A stretch of DNA of 64,000 nucleotides from Quercus robur (GCF_932294415.1 NC_065543.1:28911530-28975529), one strand, 5' to 3'; shown: positions 14,501 to 26,505, numbered from the stretch's first letter. Notes: generated by a model not told the origin, from the sequence alone. Numbers and translations are program-made.

Positions 14501-15536
14501 AAAGTCTAAAAAGAAAATGATAAATTCAGAAACGGAGACTTCCATTAAAAATGTATAAAACTGAAAATAAATGATAAATTAGTGATTGTTCCAAAGGCTT
14601 AAGCGGTTATAAAACAATGAATTTAATAACTTAACCATTGTTCTAACTTCTAATAGTAAATTCAAACTGGCATTGAATTCAAGAACAAGAACAGTAACCG
14701 CTCCTTATAAAATTTAGGAAAAGTAGAAACTGCAAAAATTTCCAGAATCTCAATTTTCTTTCCCTTACAGGAACCAAAATAAAGAACACAAGAACAATAA
14801 AATTAAAAATCAAATCAAATCCATTCAATTTACATTAATTTCATTCCAGAGCCACACTCAATAGTGAAAATTGAAAATAGAACTGTATGAATCAAAGAAA
14901 ATGTTGAATTCGAAAAACAAAGATTTCCATTCCAAATGTACAAAATTGAAAGTAAATTCAAACTAATATTGAATTCACTATTAGAAAGAAACAGAAGAAG
15001 AAAAAAAAATCACTTAATTCACATAAATTTCTTTCCACAACCACACTCAAAACTGAAAATGCATTTCTACAAAGAATTCAAAAACACAGACTCACAGTAG
15101 AATTGTGGCAAATGATCTTCTCCAAGGTGTGCCGAAGCTCCAACAATCCTCTAGCTGCTGACGTGGACAAATCGCATCCCCTGAGCTCCAAAACCCTGAG
15201 CCTCCCGAACGGCAACAACGAGAGCGGCATAGGATCTCGCGAAGGCGGAGGCAACACCGAAACCACCTTCAACGAAGGCAGAAGCCTCAAAATCCTCCGG
15301 AGCTGCTCGAGCGAGCGGTGGTCGCCGAGGTCCGACACGTAGGCGCGGAGATAGTCCACCGGCGCGCCGGCGAGCAAGCCTTCGAGCTCTCTCAGCGCCT
15401 CGAGCCGTGACTGCACGTAGTGCAAGCCCGTGGGGTTCACTTTGAGGACCACGGTGCCATCGAGTAACGGGCCGACTTCGGTTTCAACGAACTTCACCAG
15501 CTTTTCTTGGTACCGATCGCCAGTGACGATCGCCAT
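5593..15536 (-). CDS. STK11IP: STK11IP-like leucine-rich-repeat protein, 11 exons
   Basis: Spliced coding exons, in transcript order: 15536-15096, 14173-13916, 12629-12387, 12216-12067, 11716-10287, 9427-9348, 9225-9144, 9064-8939, 8779-8673, 6950-6793 and 5838-5593 (stop). All introns are GT..AG and all phases match, giving 1106 aa. Residues about 1-150 match the N-terminal region of plant proteins annotated as serine/threonine-protein kinase 11-interacting. Residues about 165-300 are leucine-rich repeats (e.g. [36 protein letters not shown]). Residues about 365-840 come from one 1.43-kb exon and are acidic and serine-rich, with a basic, nuclear-signal-like patch near residue 707. The conserved C-terminal part is spread over exons 6-11. 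Animal STK11IP (LIP1) binds the kinase LKB1 and acts at endolysosomes; the plant role is not established, so a signalling or scaffold function is inferred. The start is the first Met of exon 1. Confidence 0.9.
7074..7319. repeat. Two tandem copies of a 123-bp unit in intron 9 of the STK11IP-like gene
   Basis: Unit 1 is 7074-7196 and unit 2 is 7197-7319, head to tail, both running from 'ttcaaaa' to 'gagctgatatagaacat'. They differ at only about a dozen sites, so the duplication is fairly recent. Read backwards the units give a repeated open frame, but the gene's splice pattern skips it and nothing suggests it is translated. Confidence 0.85.
9635..9750 (-). mobile_element. tRNA-derived SINE, copy A
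   Basis: On the minus strand it reads from 'caagagtcttgtaactcaac' (RNA polymerase III A-box-like) through 'agattcaaatcc' (B-box-like) to an A-rich tail. The flanks 9621-9634 'atcagatttgttta' and 9751-9764 'atcaaatttgttta' match at 13 of 14 bases, which fits a retroposition target duplication. It lies in intron 5 of the STK11IP-like gene. Confidence 0.75.
9775..9873 (-). mobile_element. tRNA-derived SINE, copy B
   Basis: Same family as the copy just upstream. The minus strand reads 'agtcttgtagctcaactaa' (A box) and, about 50 nt on, 'ggttcaaatcc', a consensus B box. It sits 24 bp from copy A in the same orientation and the same intron. Confidence 0.7.
12850..13155 (+). mobile_element. LINE endonuclease fragment in intron 2
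   Basis: On the plus strand the frame from about 13010 reads [17 protein letters not shown], the signature of the apurinic endonuclease domain in plant L1-type LINEs (usually a G-D-F-N-V-V-R-F-like core). Upstream, in another frame, is a stretch resembling [11 protein letters not shown], so the copy is frameshifted. It lies opposite to the host gene and is a dead fragment. Confidence 0.7.
13312..13402 (-). mobile_element. tRNA-derived SINE, copy C (diverged)
   Basis: The minus strand has 'agtcttacaactcaattgg' (A-box region) and 'aaggttcaaatctcccctcc' (B-box region), ending in 'aattatcaaattatc'. The middle is about 20 bp shorter than in copies A and B. It lies in intron 2 of the STK11IP-like gene. 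Confidence 0.6.
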
Positions 15537-15760
15537 TGGAGAATCGATTTCGAGGTGCGAATTAGGGTTGGTTTCTATTGAGAAGAATACGACATCGTCA
15601 TGAGGTGATGTGTATATATGTGTGTAGATGAATATACATACATGTGACTGCGTATGTATGTGATTTGAGAGAGAGAGAATTAAAAGACGATGGAAGTGAG
15701 ATTCGAATATGAAAGGAATTTTTATTAGATAGAGAAAGGGGGTTTGGGAGGGATGGGCGA
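15537..15760 (-). promoter_or_regulatory. Likely 5' leader and promoter-proximal region of the STK11IP-like gene
   Basis: Directly upstream of the start codon there is a 'gaatcgatttc' stretch, AT-rich DNA with 'tatatatgtgtg' near 15611 and a GA/CT tract at 15667-15680. CT-rich leaders are common in plant genes. No transcription start can be fixed from sequence alone. Confidence 0.3.
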
Positions 15761-15949
15761 GAGAGAAACGGCCAATTCGGCCATGGCTCTGTGGAGAAAG
15801 ACAGGCAAAGTCGTTTTTTTTTTTTTTTTATATAATTTATTTTTATTTATTAATTGGACTGAGATTGGAAGAGAAGGAAGGTGAAATAAATTAACAGTGG
15901 GTCTAATGATTAGGTTGGGTTAGACTCCGTCGTTTTGGTAAGTTTTATC

Positions 15950-16870
15950 TTACACTGCGTTTGGGAAGGGGGAGAAGTGGAAGGAATGGAAGGGAAAACA
16001 GGGTAAAGGAAGGAATTTCTTGTGTTTGGATGATAGAGGAGAAGAGAAGGACGTCCGTTTAGTAACGTTGTTTTAAAAACTTGTAAAAATATATGTAATC
16101 TTTAAATACTGGAAACTGTCTAAACAACGGTTAAAAAATGGACCCGAAATATATAGAAAACAAATCCACCGAGTCCATAATTTGCAATCCAGCCAATTTA
16201 GGCGGAAAAGGAAGTAGGAAAACTCAAATAAAATGGTGGTGCCCACCTTTTTGACCTCTAACCATTTGAATTTTCACTTTTGTCCTTTTCTTATACCCCT
16301 CTACCTAATTTATGTGGGTATGAAATTCAAAATAATAAAATTTTCTTTTCTTTACTTTTTCCTTTTCCTTTGCAAGTCAAACAAAGGATTACTTCTTCTT
16401 TATTTTTTTCCTTTCCTTCCCAATTTCAAACATATACAAATGAAGTGTTTTCTTTCCCTTTTATCCTCCTTTCTTTTCCTTTCACTTCTACTATGTTTGG
16501 TAAAACAAAAGGGAAAGAAAATGGGGGAAGAGAAGGGAGAGGAGAGGGAAGAGAAAGGATAAATTTTTTCATTTCCCTTATTTGGTTTGTAAGGAAAAAA
16601 TAAAGGGAAACATACCTTATTAGTGGGTACTACCATAAGTACACTCTCTTATCTCTCATTTTCCTCCCAATTTAGGAGGAAAGAATATGGTGGGTCATGG
16701 AGGAATTTGTTTCCTTTGTTTTTCTTTCCTTCACACTAATCCCTTCTAACCAAACATAGGAATTTATTTCCTTTCTTTCCCTTTCTCTTCTTTTCTTCCC
16801 AAATCCATCCTAACCAAACAAAGGGTTAGGTTTCTTTCCTTTCTTTTCTTTCTTTTCCTTTTTGGCAAAA
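15950..16870. repeat. Polypurine/polypyrimidine block with MITE-like ends
   Basis: Long G/A-rich tracts (about 15963-16050, 16500-16560) alternate with C/T-rich tracts (about 16340-16500, 16690-16860). The motif 'tatgtttggt' near 16490 has its complement 'accaaacata' near 16750, and 'gcgtttgggaaggggg' near 15957 faces 'aaccaaacaaaggg' near 16813. This looks like nested short inverted-repeat elements. The open frames here are low-complexity and not genes. Confidence 0.4.
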
Positions 16871-17618
16871 GATTTTTTTTTTTTTTGAAATGCAAAAGGG
16901 ATAATAAATTGATAGGAACTGAGAGGACTTGATTTTATTTATTTATTCTTTTTTTAGAATCAAAGAATTTGAAAACTTGATAATTTAGGATTAATCAAAA
17001 GGTAAAATTATAATTAAAAGCCATGCAACTCATTGAAAATATCCACAATTCAATTCCCCCTCTTAATTGTAATCATTTAATTAAAAATATTACTCACACT
17101 TAGTTGTAAACGATCACATTATAAAAAATAATAAGATTAAAATGTAAATTGCACGCTTTAAATTTCACTGAAATTCATTTCAGTTCTTTAACTTTACTTT
17201 TGTCTAATTAAGGCATTTAAGTTTAAAAAAATTTTAATTCAGACATTTCATTCAATTTCATTTTAAAAATTTTATTAAAAAAATATTTTTCTCACATAAA
17301 AAATATATATAATAAAAATATATTATAGATTTTTTATGTAAGAAAGTTTTTTCAATTTTTTTATTTGTTAATCGTATCCTTAATAGCAATTTTTAAAGGA
17401 AATTAAACAAAAAAAATCTAAATTTAAAAAAAATTAATTTAAAGGACTTAATTAAATAAAAAGTAAAATTAAAGAATTACAAATAAATTTCAGTTAAATT
17501 TAGATGGTGTAATTTTCATTTTAACCTGAAAAATAAATACAATTGATCCATTTTTTAGTGAGTTATTTTTCTTTATTTTTAGTACATATTGCTTTAGTAG
17601 TAAACTAGTAATCATTTC

Positions 17619-18400
17619 TGTAGGGTCAATTTTTTGGGGCTCAGGCCTAGTAGGTAGGTGACTCTGGCCCAAAGAGCCCTAGACAATAAATTTGTAAAGA
17701 GTGGGTTACAGAACTAGGCCTTAATGAAGTAAGTGTTAGTTAATTTTGGGCCATGCAACGATTGAACGTGAGAATATCTTCTCCATGTCCACTGGATGTT
17801 CGGTCCGAGGAGACGTGTGGGTGCACTTCTGTTCCTGATCAAAGGCTCTAGTCTTTCTCTCTCTCTTCTGTTCTTTCTTTTCCCCTTTTTTCGATCCCCT
17901 CTTCATGGGGATGCCCTTTTCTTATATAGTCTCCTTAAAGTAATCAGAGCCTTACACTTATTGATCATCTGGACCTTCACTTGAGTGCCCGTCCCACCGG
18001 ACATCTCCCCTACCTTTCTGTGAGTTGTAGTGGCCAAGGTAACACTGTTCGCCTATCCTCTCCATATTAATGCGGTCAGAAAAGTAGCTTCCCTGCATTT
18101 AATGCGGCAGCTACAATCTTTCCCTGGACATCCTATACTCTCTTCCTTCTCCCGGGTTTGTGAGGCTCGTCTTTACTACCAATATTCGTTGGAGTGATTC
18201 CTTATTATGGGTAGGGTGCATGTTTGGTCCATATTTGGCACATCCAAGGAGACATTCCTCCTCGGACCACTTTTTAAATAAGTTTGGGCTCATCAGAGTT
18301 GGCCCGGAAGTCCATTTGGTGTCTCACTTTCTCCTCAGATGTGGCTGGACTCTGTATGGGCCCAAGGCCCATTGTTTGATTTGGGAGTTCTACCCCTACA
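17619..18400. mobile_element. Candidate solo LTR
   Basis: The segment starts TGTAGGG and ends CCCCTACA, as LTRs do (TG..CA with short inverted termini). It is 782 bp and has a 'tatatag' box near 17924. The flanking 5-mers are 'atttc' and 'gtttc', matching at 4 of 5. No second copy or internal region is nearby, which suggests LTR-LTR recombination. Confidence 0.55.
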
Positions 18401-19204
18401 GTTTCAATAAAAAAAATAGTTTTTTTTTGGGAGGGGGGGGGGGGGGAAGTTTTTTATTTGGATGAATCAGTGAGAGAAAGCCTTAAAAAAAAAAAAGAAA
18501 AAAAGTAAGAGAAATGCGGTTGTTGGGGGTAGATGGGAAGAGAAGGGAGACGAAATTAATGAACAGTGATGTAATGATTGGGCTAGACTTAGAGTTTTGT
18601 CGTTTGTATTTATTATTTTTTTTTTATCTTGATAAGAATAAAATATAACTGTGACTATGGGTTCCAATTAATTTAATTAATAAAATTTCTGATCGTTGAA
18701 TAAGAGATTTATGGTTCAATCTTTGCCTACACCAAAAACTGATTGATATCTTGATCTAATGATAAAGAGCTACCATTAAGTGCGAACGTTATAAATTAAA
18801 ACACTTAAAAAAAAAAAAAAAACTGGGAACTGGGAAGCATATGCAAATGCAATGCTGTAAGCCTGTCAGGGACACCTGGCGTGCATGCAATAACATTAGG
18901 GAACCAACGCGTTTACCTTTACAGAGATAAAAGTCTAGGGAATCCCTGCCAATTTCCGGTTCGGCTACCCAAAAATAGATAAAATCCATTCCAATTCCGG
19001 TCAGACCGAGGGACCGCCTTGTTTCATGTTTTTTTTAGGCTAACAATATCACATTTATTTGACCACATTAATAACCCTACTTTTATTATTAACCGATCAT
19101 AACCACTAATCATAACAGACCATATAAAGAAACTATTAAGTAATCCAACCAAAAAGAAAAGAAAAGAAACTATTAAGTAATTGTAAAAGAGTAGTTTTGA
19201 AAAT

Positions 19205-19350
19205 ATTTTTTGACAATGTTTTCACAAAAAATATTAAGTCAAAAGTTGTTATTAATTTTAATTTCAAATTATTATTGAAATTATTTTTTTACTAATATGT
19301 AACATCTTGTCATCTAATACTTGTTGTGAAAATATTATAAACATGTTATT
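19205..19350. mobile_element. MITE of the ACAACATTTTCACAA family, copy 1
   Basis: Left arm 'gacaatgttttcacaaaa', right arm 'acttgttgtgaaaatattat', with a middle like those of the copies near 44030, 57728 and 62215. The best copy (57728-57896) has a 9-bp target duplication, so the family is probably Mutator-like. The ends here are eroded. Confidence 0.5.
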
Positions 19351-19726
19351 TTTCTTTTCATTATATAATTTATATTGGTTAGGAGAGTAATAGAAGCATG
19401 AGAGTAAATTAATTTATATAAATACTATCTTTATACTCTCAATTTTTTTTTTCAATTAAATAAAAAAGTTTTTCACTCACAAGAAAACTAAAAAAATTTA
19501 TCCTCTATATTTTCATCCCAATTGTTTTAGTCAGAACTCAGAACTCCACGTACAATTCACATGGAAGGATTTGTAGTACCTAAATAGACCTCTAGCACAA
19601 GTCACGTGTGTGCCAAAAAAAGGAAGTACAAGTCATGTGGATTCAGTTCTTTAGTTAAGAGTTGTGTTAAGCGTTAACGAGCACCCCGTAAGATACCCGC
19701 AGCCCTTTGTACTTTCTAATCAACTT

Positions 19727-19777
19727 TGTGTCCCTTTGGATTCAGCGATTTCCGCTGAATCTTGGGTTGCATTTTCT

Positions 19778-19828
<51 letters not shown>

Positions 19829-20612
19829 CAGCCATACTATTTGACCAAGTCAATCGTGAACAATACATTTGTGCACTGTTCATAGATCTACAAATTCCAC
19901 CTTTCAGTAACTTTTTTATTAAAAATAGGTCCCACGACACTATTCATACCAGTGGCGGAGCCAGGAATCTTGAGTTGGGGGAGCCGAACTATATATTCTG
20001 TCAAGATAAACTCAAATAAAAAATAAACACTCTCCTAAAAAATCCACATAATATATGTGTATGTGTGTATAAATATAAAATATATAAATTGTTTGCAAAA
20101 CTTCATCCATGTTTGACAAATCAATATCATAATGTTATAATTGAAGTATCATATGAGCTTTTTTATTTCTTGATAAAATCTTGAGAATAGGAAATTTCAA
20201 CCAAATTGCATATATTATCAATGTTGAATGATTTGAACATATTAATTGGAATTGGAATTGAAATTGAGCTAAAAATTAGGAGTTTCACACTTCCACTATT
20301 TACTCACAAAATTTACTACCTAACTATTTCATTCTATTACAATTGTATATCAACTCTAAACTCTTTATTTTTAAGGGAAAATTACTAAATTATTTGATCA
20401 ATGCTTTCTTTTGGGGGCCAACTCCTATGTTTTTTTCATATAACCTTTAAATATTTATAAAAAATGCATAAATTGTTAAAAAAAATTAAAAATTTTGGAG
20501 GGGCCAAGGCCCCCCCAAGGATACATGTGGCTCCGCCACTGATTCATACATTTAAAAATTATTTTGCTACAGTATTTTTAGTTTCAGTAAAAATAAGTTC
20601 AATCCAAACAGA
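19727..20612. mobile_element. Older MITE split by a hAT-type insertion and a T49 tract
   Basis: The left end 'ccctttggattcagcgattt' and right end 'caatccaaacagacc' are the MITE termini. Inside is the motif 'ggtcccacgacactattcat' seen in related copies. It is interrupted by the element at 19950-20541 and by 49 consecutive T at 19780-19828. The outer element must be the older one. Confidence 0.55.
19950..20541. mobile_element. hAT-type non-autonomous element with perfect ends
   Basis: The terminal inverted repeat is CAGTGGCGGAGCCA (14 bp, perfect). The target duplication is ATTCATAC (8 bp, perfect, 19942-19949 and 20542-20549), diagnostic of the hAT superfamily. At 592 bp with no transposase frame, it depends on an enzyme made elsewhere. 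Confidence 0.9.
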
Positions 20613-21243
20613 CCATTTATTGCAGTTTTATACAATATTTTTACAGTTTTTAGGTTGTGGGATCAGCTTTGTAGAGAGAAAAAAAAATATTAAAATAAGT
20701 TATGGGTCAGTTTTCTGTTCTTTTTTCCTTTTTGTTCATTTTTTTATTAATCAAATGAGACCCACAATAGTGCAAAAGCATCGTACAGTATTTATTAACA
20801 TTTACCTTTTAGTTAATATAGACTCAATATTTGTTTAGAAAAAAAAGACTCAAAATGTTTGTACTGCCATGTTGGAAGCAACAACCTCGAGTTCTTGGCT
20901 ATGTAAGAGTGACACTGACAGAAACACGAAACTTTTCCATACTTAAACTTCAGGAATGGCAATTGGATTGAAGGGATGATAGAGTTGGAAAGACTAGCAA
21001 TAACTTCTTCAAGCCTTCAAGGATTTTATTTTTTTTTTTTATGCTTTTAGATAAAATTCTACTATAACCTAAACTAAAGTGTATATGTGTGAAGCTCTCT
21101 CCTTGAGATTTGAACTCTGATCCTTAGCTCTTACACCCCTCAAGAACTTATACCTATAGAGTGATCATGAAGCTAAGGGTGAACGCTAGCTAGTCTTCAA
21201 AGACATTTTTTTAATTCCTCTCTCATCCTTCCCAGTTACTAGG

Positions 21244-21835
21244 GGTATGTTGATAACTGTTTTTTCCTCTTATTTTCTGTTTTCAAAAATAATTTTTTTA
21301 TTTTTAAAACTAAAAAACTTGTTTGCCAACCCAAAATGAACTAAAAACAAAAACTGTTCTCAAAACTCAATTTGTGAAGGAAACTGAAAACATGCAAAAT
21401 GCTATTTTCGATTTCTAATTTTCAAAAGTCAATGAAAATACACATTTAATTTAATGAATCTATCTCATTTCAGGGTCCGTTTGGGAACAGCTTATTTAAC
21501 TGAGATTGAAAACTTTTTGCTGAAAGTACTATAAATAAAGGTAAAATTAACTGAAATAGTACAGTAAGACTCATAAATAGTACAAAAAAGTGCAGTAGGA
21601 CCATGAATAATAGCAAAAATAAGTTGAATAGTAAAATAAGTTGACTTTTTTAAGTCACGTTTTAGTATTTTCTATTTTTTTCTTCAAAAAATTATTTTTT
21701 TAATTTCAACTAACCAAATATGTTTTTAATTTCAAAGATGCAAGAAGAAAAAAAAAAAAAAAAAAAAAACTCTTTATATTCTCAAAAACAAGTTTTTGGG
21801 AATAGAAAAAAAAAACTACTATCAAACATAACTTA
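21244..21835. mobile_element. MITE-like element with a second MITE nested inside
   Basis: The outer ends are 'ggtatgttgataactgtttt' and 'aaaactactatcaaacataa', an imperfect inverted repeat. Inside, 21474-21665 starts 'gggtccgtttggga' and matches, in opposite orientation, the segment at 29068-29283 over most of its length. Confidence 0.5.
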
Positions 21836-22396
21836 GAATTTTCTCTACTGCGTAGATATTTAATGAATGAGTCTTTTGCAAGAGATTATGGCAAACGAAC
21901 GAGGTTCACAAAGCTCTCTCTTTTAAATGCATCCATCAGATGAATGGGTTTTGAATTTGATGTGATATGAACTAATTAGGTGGTCTTATATATATTGTGG
22001 TGGTTTGAATTTTTACAGGAGAGATTTTGTTGTATTGTATTTCTGTTGATTGCACTTTGGCATGGCGGTGAAGAGCCTTTTAAACTTTTTTTTCTTTTTT
22101 CTTTTTTTGAGAATCACAGTCTTAAAATCGAGGGCATGAGTCAATAACTTTGTCTTATTGTAATTTGGTATATATATTTTTGTTGTACTGAAGATGATGC
22201 TGAACTGAAGTGATTTGTTGATGTTCAATTACCTTATCTGATTGCATTTCAGTGATCACATATTCCGCACTTATTTTTCTGTTGATAATAATAAAATGTT
22301 TCTATAAAAAAACACTTGAAAATAATATCAAACTCTTTAAAAAAATAATAATAATATCAAGCTCAGAGGTTTATTGTGCAATTATAGATGAAACAT

Positions 22397-22419
22397 ATAT
22401 ATATATATATATATATATA
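22397..22419. repeat. AT microsatellite
   Basis: A run of AT dinucleotides. The surrounding 22000-23340 is AT-rich with several short A and T runs and a GA tract near 23263-23283; no gene is seen there. Confidence 0.8.
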
Positions 22420-23253
22420 GATGTGACTACACAACAAAAAGTATAAAAGAAAGATGTGTTACCATCAAAAGAATAATTTAGATGTTAGAACTTTTGAAAG
22501 GCCAAAAAATATTAAAAAATCATAAGATTTACTCCCTATAAATTTTTGAAACAAAACAAATGTATATGATTACACAACAAAGAAATATAAAAGAAAAATT
22601 GATTACCTCCAAAAGAATAATACACGGTATAGTCATTGAAATCTGCTAAACATGTTCAAATATTACAAAAACTAACACAAATTTAGATGTTAAAATTCCA
22701 AAATGCCAAAAAATATATATAATTAAAGAATAAGTTATTGAAATAATTCAAAAAATACATGACTATTAAAAAGAGAAATATAAGAAAAAGAAAAAAGTAC
22801 ACGAATCCATAAAGCAATAAATTTTAAATTTTAACAGGTCTAACTTTAAATGATGAAAAAAAAATCATATACAATCACAGGTGTAAGGTTTGGTGATTCA
22901 TATATGAAAATAACTTTTTAAAAAATACATGAAAAACCATAAAATATATATATATATATATTTTTTTTTTAACAAAGTAGAAGAAAAGAAAATAACAGAA
23001 GAAGAGCTTATACCTCTACTCAGCTTTCCAAAAAAAAAAATATTGAAGTTTACACTACTTTTATAGTATTAATGATTATCAACGTTTGAGTTTGAGTTTA
23101 AGTTGGACTTGTTAGAAAGATAGAGTTTTACTCATTGTTAAGTTTAGACTTTGGCTTTTGAGTTTCACTATTTTCAATTGTGAGCACAAGACACCACCTC
23201 CGAATAGTTTGCACCTTATCGTAAAATATCACGTTAGTGAGAGAAAAAAAAAA

Positions 23254-23284
<31 letters not shown>

Positions 23285-23387
23285 CCGACTTCAATATAAA
23301 ATAATTTTTTAAAAAAAAATGATAATGATGTGACAAACTTTGGAGAGGTCAATAAAAAGTCAAAGGTTTCGATTTTTTATATATATA

Positions 23388-24435
23388 CTAGCTGCTAACC
23401 AGTGCGATGCACGGAAAAACTATTTTGTATAAAGATGAAACGTTAAATTACTTAATGAAAAATAGAAATCAAACTTAAGTTTAAAATAAAATGAAGAATT
23501 AAAACTTAATTATCCTCAACTATCCATAAAATGTATGAAACATAAAATCTTAAGGCAGTTGTTCTTGGTCATTGCCTTACCATATACTGTCGTGTTTGTA
23601 CTACAATGACCAATCACCACTTACCAAGAGATGCAAATAAAACATTTGCTTTGACTTCATCACCGAATTGCAGAAAAAGAGCAGCACAGTATGAACACAC
23701 TACAGAATCTAAATAATGCCCAACCAAGCAATAAACCGTAAGAGACAAAAAGGCTTAATATCATATAATATATTATAAGCCAACTATATTTCAAAACCGA
23801 ACAATGCAGCGCAGGCACAATACGCACAAACCAACAAATATATAGACCAATGCTTAGTCAAACAAAGATTCAAGAAGACAAATATCTTAATATAATATAA
23901 TTTAATTAATCCCACCACTACTGTCAAGCATCAAAACAACTTTATACAATGGTTGGAAAATATCTCAAACACAACAAACACAGCAAATATGACAAAGGCA
24001 AACACTTTATCGGCAATTGGTTTACTCTGCGCAAAATTTTCTCAAACACATGGTGTGCACAAAATATTTCAATGCCTTAGTTATAAATGTTTGTTATTAT
24101 AAAAATTAAAAAAATTAAAAACAGAAAACAATAGCATGATTGTGAAGAAAAGAATTACCAATAGCAATAGCGTCAAGGGTACTCTGTTTTTTGTCCACAA
24201 CCTTCATTGGGTTTATTCTCGCAGAGGGGAAAAAAAACAAAAAATAGAAAAACGGAAAGAAGAAAACAAAAAGTAAACAACGTATATAAACAATAATAAG
24301 TAATTACCCACTAAAACTAAATAAGCAAACTATCGAAAAGATACAATTGTTTAGTGTTTTAAAGTGAACGTGTTAGCAATTTATGTAGCCATGTAGTAGA
24401 ATGAGGAGTGGTCAACGAAAAGTCAAATGTTTCGA
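23388..24435 (-). mobile_element. Helitron-like element
   Basis: On the minus strand the low-coordinate end reads CCGTGCATCGCACTGG, a short stem-loop, then TTAGCAG and a terminal CTAG followed by T. This is the classic Helitron 3' structure. The other end is uncertain: 'tcgaaacatttgacttttcg' begins at 24435 on the minus strand, and a near copy starts at 23372, which may be the 5' end of a neighbouring element. No Rep/helicase frame is present, so it would be non-autonomous. Confidence 0.45.
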
Positions 24436-24584
24436 CTATTAGTTATTATATGGATATATAAATTAAGAATTTGAGCTTATTTGTCATTTTATTTTACTTT
24501 TAAAATGTAATAACAAATTAATAATGTATTTTTTCTTTTTTCTTTTTTATTAAAACTCTTATTTATTGTCTAGAACTTATGGTG

Positions 24585-24665
24585 TGTACCTCCTGGTGTT
24601 TCTAACAAAAATATCTAAGGTTCAAATTCTCCCATCCTAAATTATCAAATTTAAATAATAAAAAA
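24585..24665 (+). mobile_element. tRNA-derived SINE fragment, copy D
   Basis: It contains 'cctcctggtgtttctaac' and 'aaggttcaaattctccca' (B-box region), then 'attatcaaat' and an A-rich tail. The A-box part is lost. It belongs to the family seen at 9635, 9775 and 13312. Confidence 0.55.
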
Positions 24666-24817
24666 CTCTTTTTTTTTTCTTTTTATTATTTTATAGCTTT
24701 TGAAATTTAAAATATTCTTCTTTGAAACCCATGGAATGAATGGGAAGGTTCAATCAAATATAATTATATCCAAAAAAAGAAGAAGAGTTTTTCTCTTTTT
24801 TATTTTGTATATAAATA

Positions 24818-26505
24818 TAAAATTTGATAATTATGATAGTTATTAATAAACATTTATTTTGATTGTTTTTGTTTTATAAAATTAATATATAAAATTTGAT
24901 AATTATGCTAGTTATTAATAGGTATTTATTATGATTGTATATTATATAGAACTATTAAACATATAATTATAGTAATTGTAAGTACTTAGAAAATAAAGGC
25001 TCATGCCCACTAAAAACGGTGGTACATTGTCCTTCAAACCAAGTCCAAATAATAGAATTTCTTTAGAGAGTCGGAAAACATTTCAAGTGCAATTCTAAAC
25101 AAGATTCAAGTCTAACACCAAAGAGCCTAGGACAACAGAAAGGAATAACATAAGTAGAGAATGAGAAAAAAAGCTCTCCTCGGGCAGGTCCAAGGATTAG
25201 TTTCTTGTATATAATTTTAAGTTTTACATTAGATAATACATTGTTCATTTTCTCTTTTTTCTATTTCATAAAAATAATAAAAAATGTACATCCCTATTTC
25301 TGGGAGACTCCCTTCCTTTTATATCCTCCTTTTTTGCATCCTAACCCTCCATTTGTATGCCTTTAGGTGTTCTTAAGGATGCTTGTCCCATCAAAACTCT
25401 GTTGAAGGTGGTGGAAAGGGCTATTAGCTGTGAAGTTACTGTTCAGGGGTCATTTCCTTATTAATGCAGCTGATAAGGTTGGTGCAGGTAGGGGTGTCCA
25501 GGACCCGCTCCACTCGCCAGAACCGCTCGACCCACCGCTACCCGAATCGAAAGCCGATCGACCTGAGCACCACTGCAGTCGATGACGGTTTTGTCCAACG
25601 AAACCCGACCCTCGTCAGTTTAAGTTTTGGTTTCACTTCTCTCAACCCACCGGAGTCGACCCAACTGAAGAATGGGTAGATTTGTTTGATTTTACTCCTT
25701 TTCTCTCTCAGATCATCCCAGTTTTAGTGGAGATCTCCCTTTCTATGCCCAAATTCGATGGAGATCTCGAGTTCTTCACCTAGATCTAGTGTAGATCTTG
25801 TGATTTCCACCCAGATCGAGTGGAGATCTCAAGTTCTTCGTCCAGATTAGGTGGTGATCTCGTGATCTTGGTGATTTTTGGTGCAAATGAAGTGAGTTTT
25901 TGCAGATTTTGACAAAGTTTTTGAAGATTCCGGCAATGTTTGCAGAATCCGACGACTTTCTCCACTAATCGAACCAACCCGAGCAACACTAGAACTCAAA
26001 ACCGACTCGACTGATTGACGTCAGCGATCGGTTTTGGGTCCCTCCGCATTCCACTTGACACCGGCGGGTCGGGTCCGGGTTGGGTCCAAAACTGGCCTGG
26101 CCCGACCCGTGGACAACCCTAGGTGTAGGACATCAATGCAGAGGAGGAAAGTGTTTCTTCCAGGAAACTTCCTCCTCTTTTCCTTGCCTTCATCACTACC
26201 CTTTCTCCTTACCCTAGAATATCACAAGACCCCAATTGTCTTGATTCTGCTCCTATCCTCGAGTGGGTGAAATCCTCGGAGCATATTTATCTCTTTGGGT
26301 TTGGACTAGGCAATTTACTCCCTAATCCAATCCTCCTCGGTCCGTAATTATTAATATATTTATTATGATTTTTTTATATGAAATTTGATCATTATGCTAG
26401 TTGTCAAAAGATGTTTATTATGATTTTTATTTTTAAATAGAATATTTAAAAGATATAATTATGTTAATTATTAATAGATATTTATTATGATTTTATTTGT
26501 ACATA
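24818..26505. repeat. AT-rich repeat units split by an LTR-like insertion
   Basis: A unit close to 'aaatttgataattatgctag' plus 'ttattaatagatatttatta' occurs near 24818, 24891, 26372 and 26455. The first pair and the second pair flank about 1.4 kb of unrelated, more GC-rich DNA (about 24975-26345), which itself contains the hAT-type element at 25489. This suggests an insertion into a former tandem array. Confidence 0.5.
25489..26121. mobile_element. hAT-type non-autonomous element with CGGGT-rich ends
   Basis: The ends are TAGGGGTGTCCA and TGGACAACCCTA (11 of 12 inverted). The flanks 25481-25488 'ggtgcagg' and 26122-26129 'ggtgtagg' match at 7 of 8, as for hAT. The subterminal DNA is full of CCCG/CGGG words, as in the element at 59407. 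The short open frames inside show no transposase motif. Confidence 0.75.

Noticed and set aside
16233-16636. Three overlapping 78-109-codon frames
   Set aside because: All come from the polypurine/polypyrimidine block; residues are mostly F, L, S, K and E runs.
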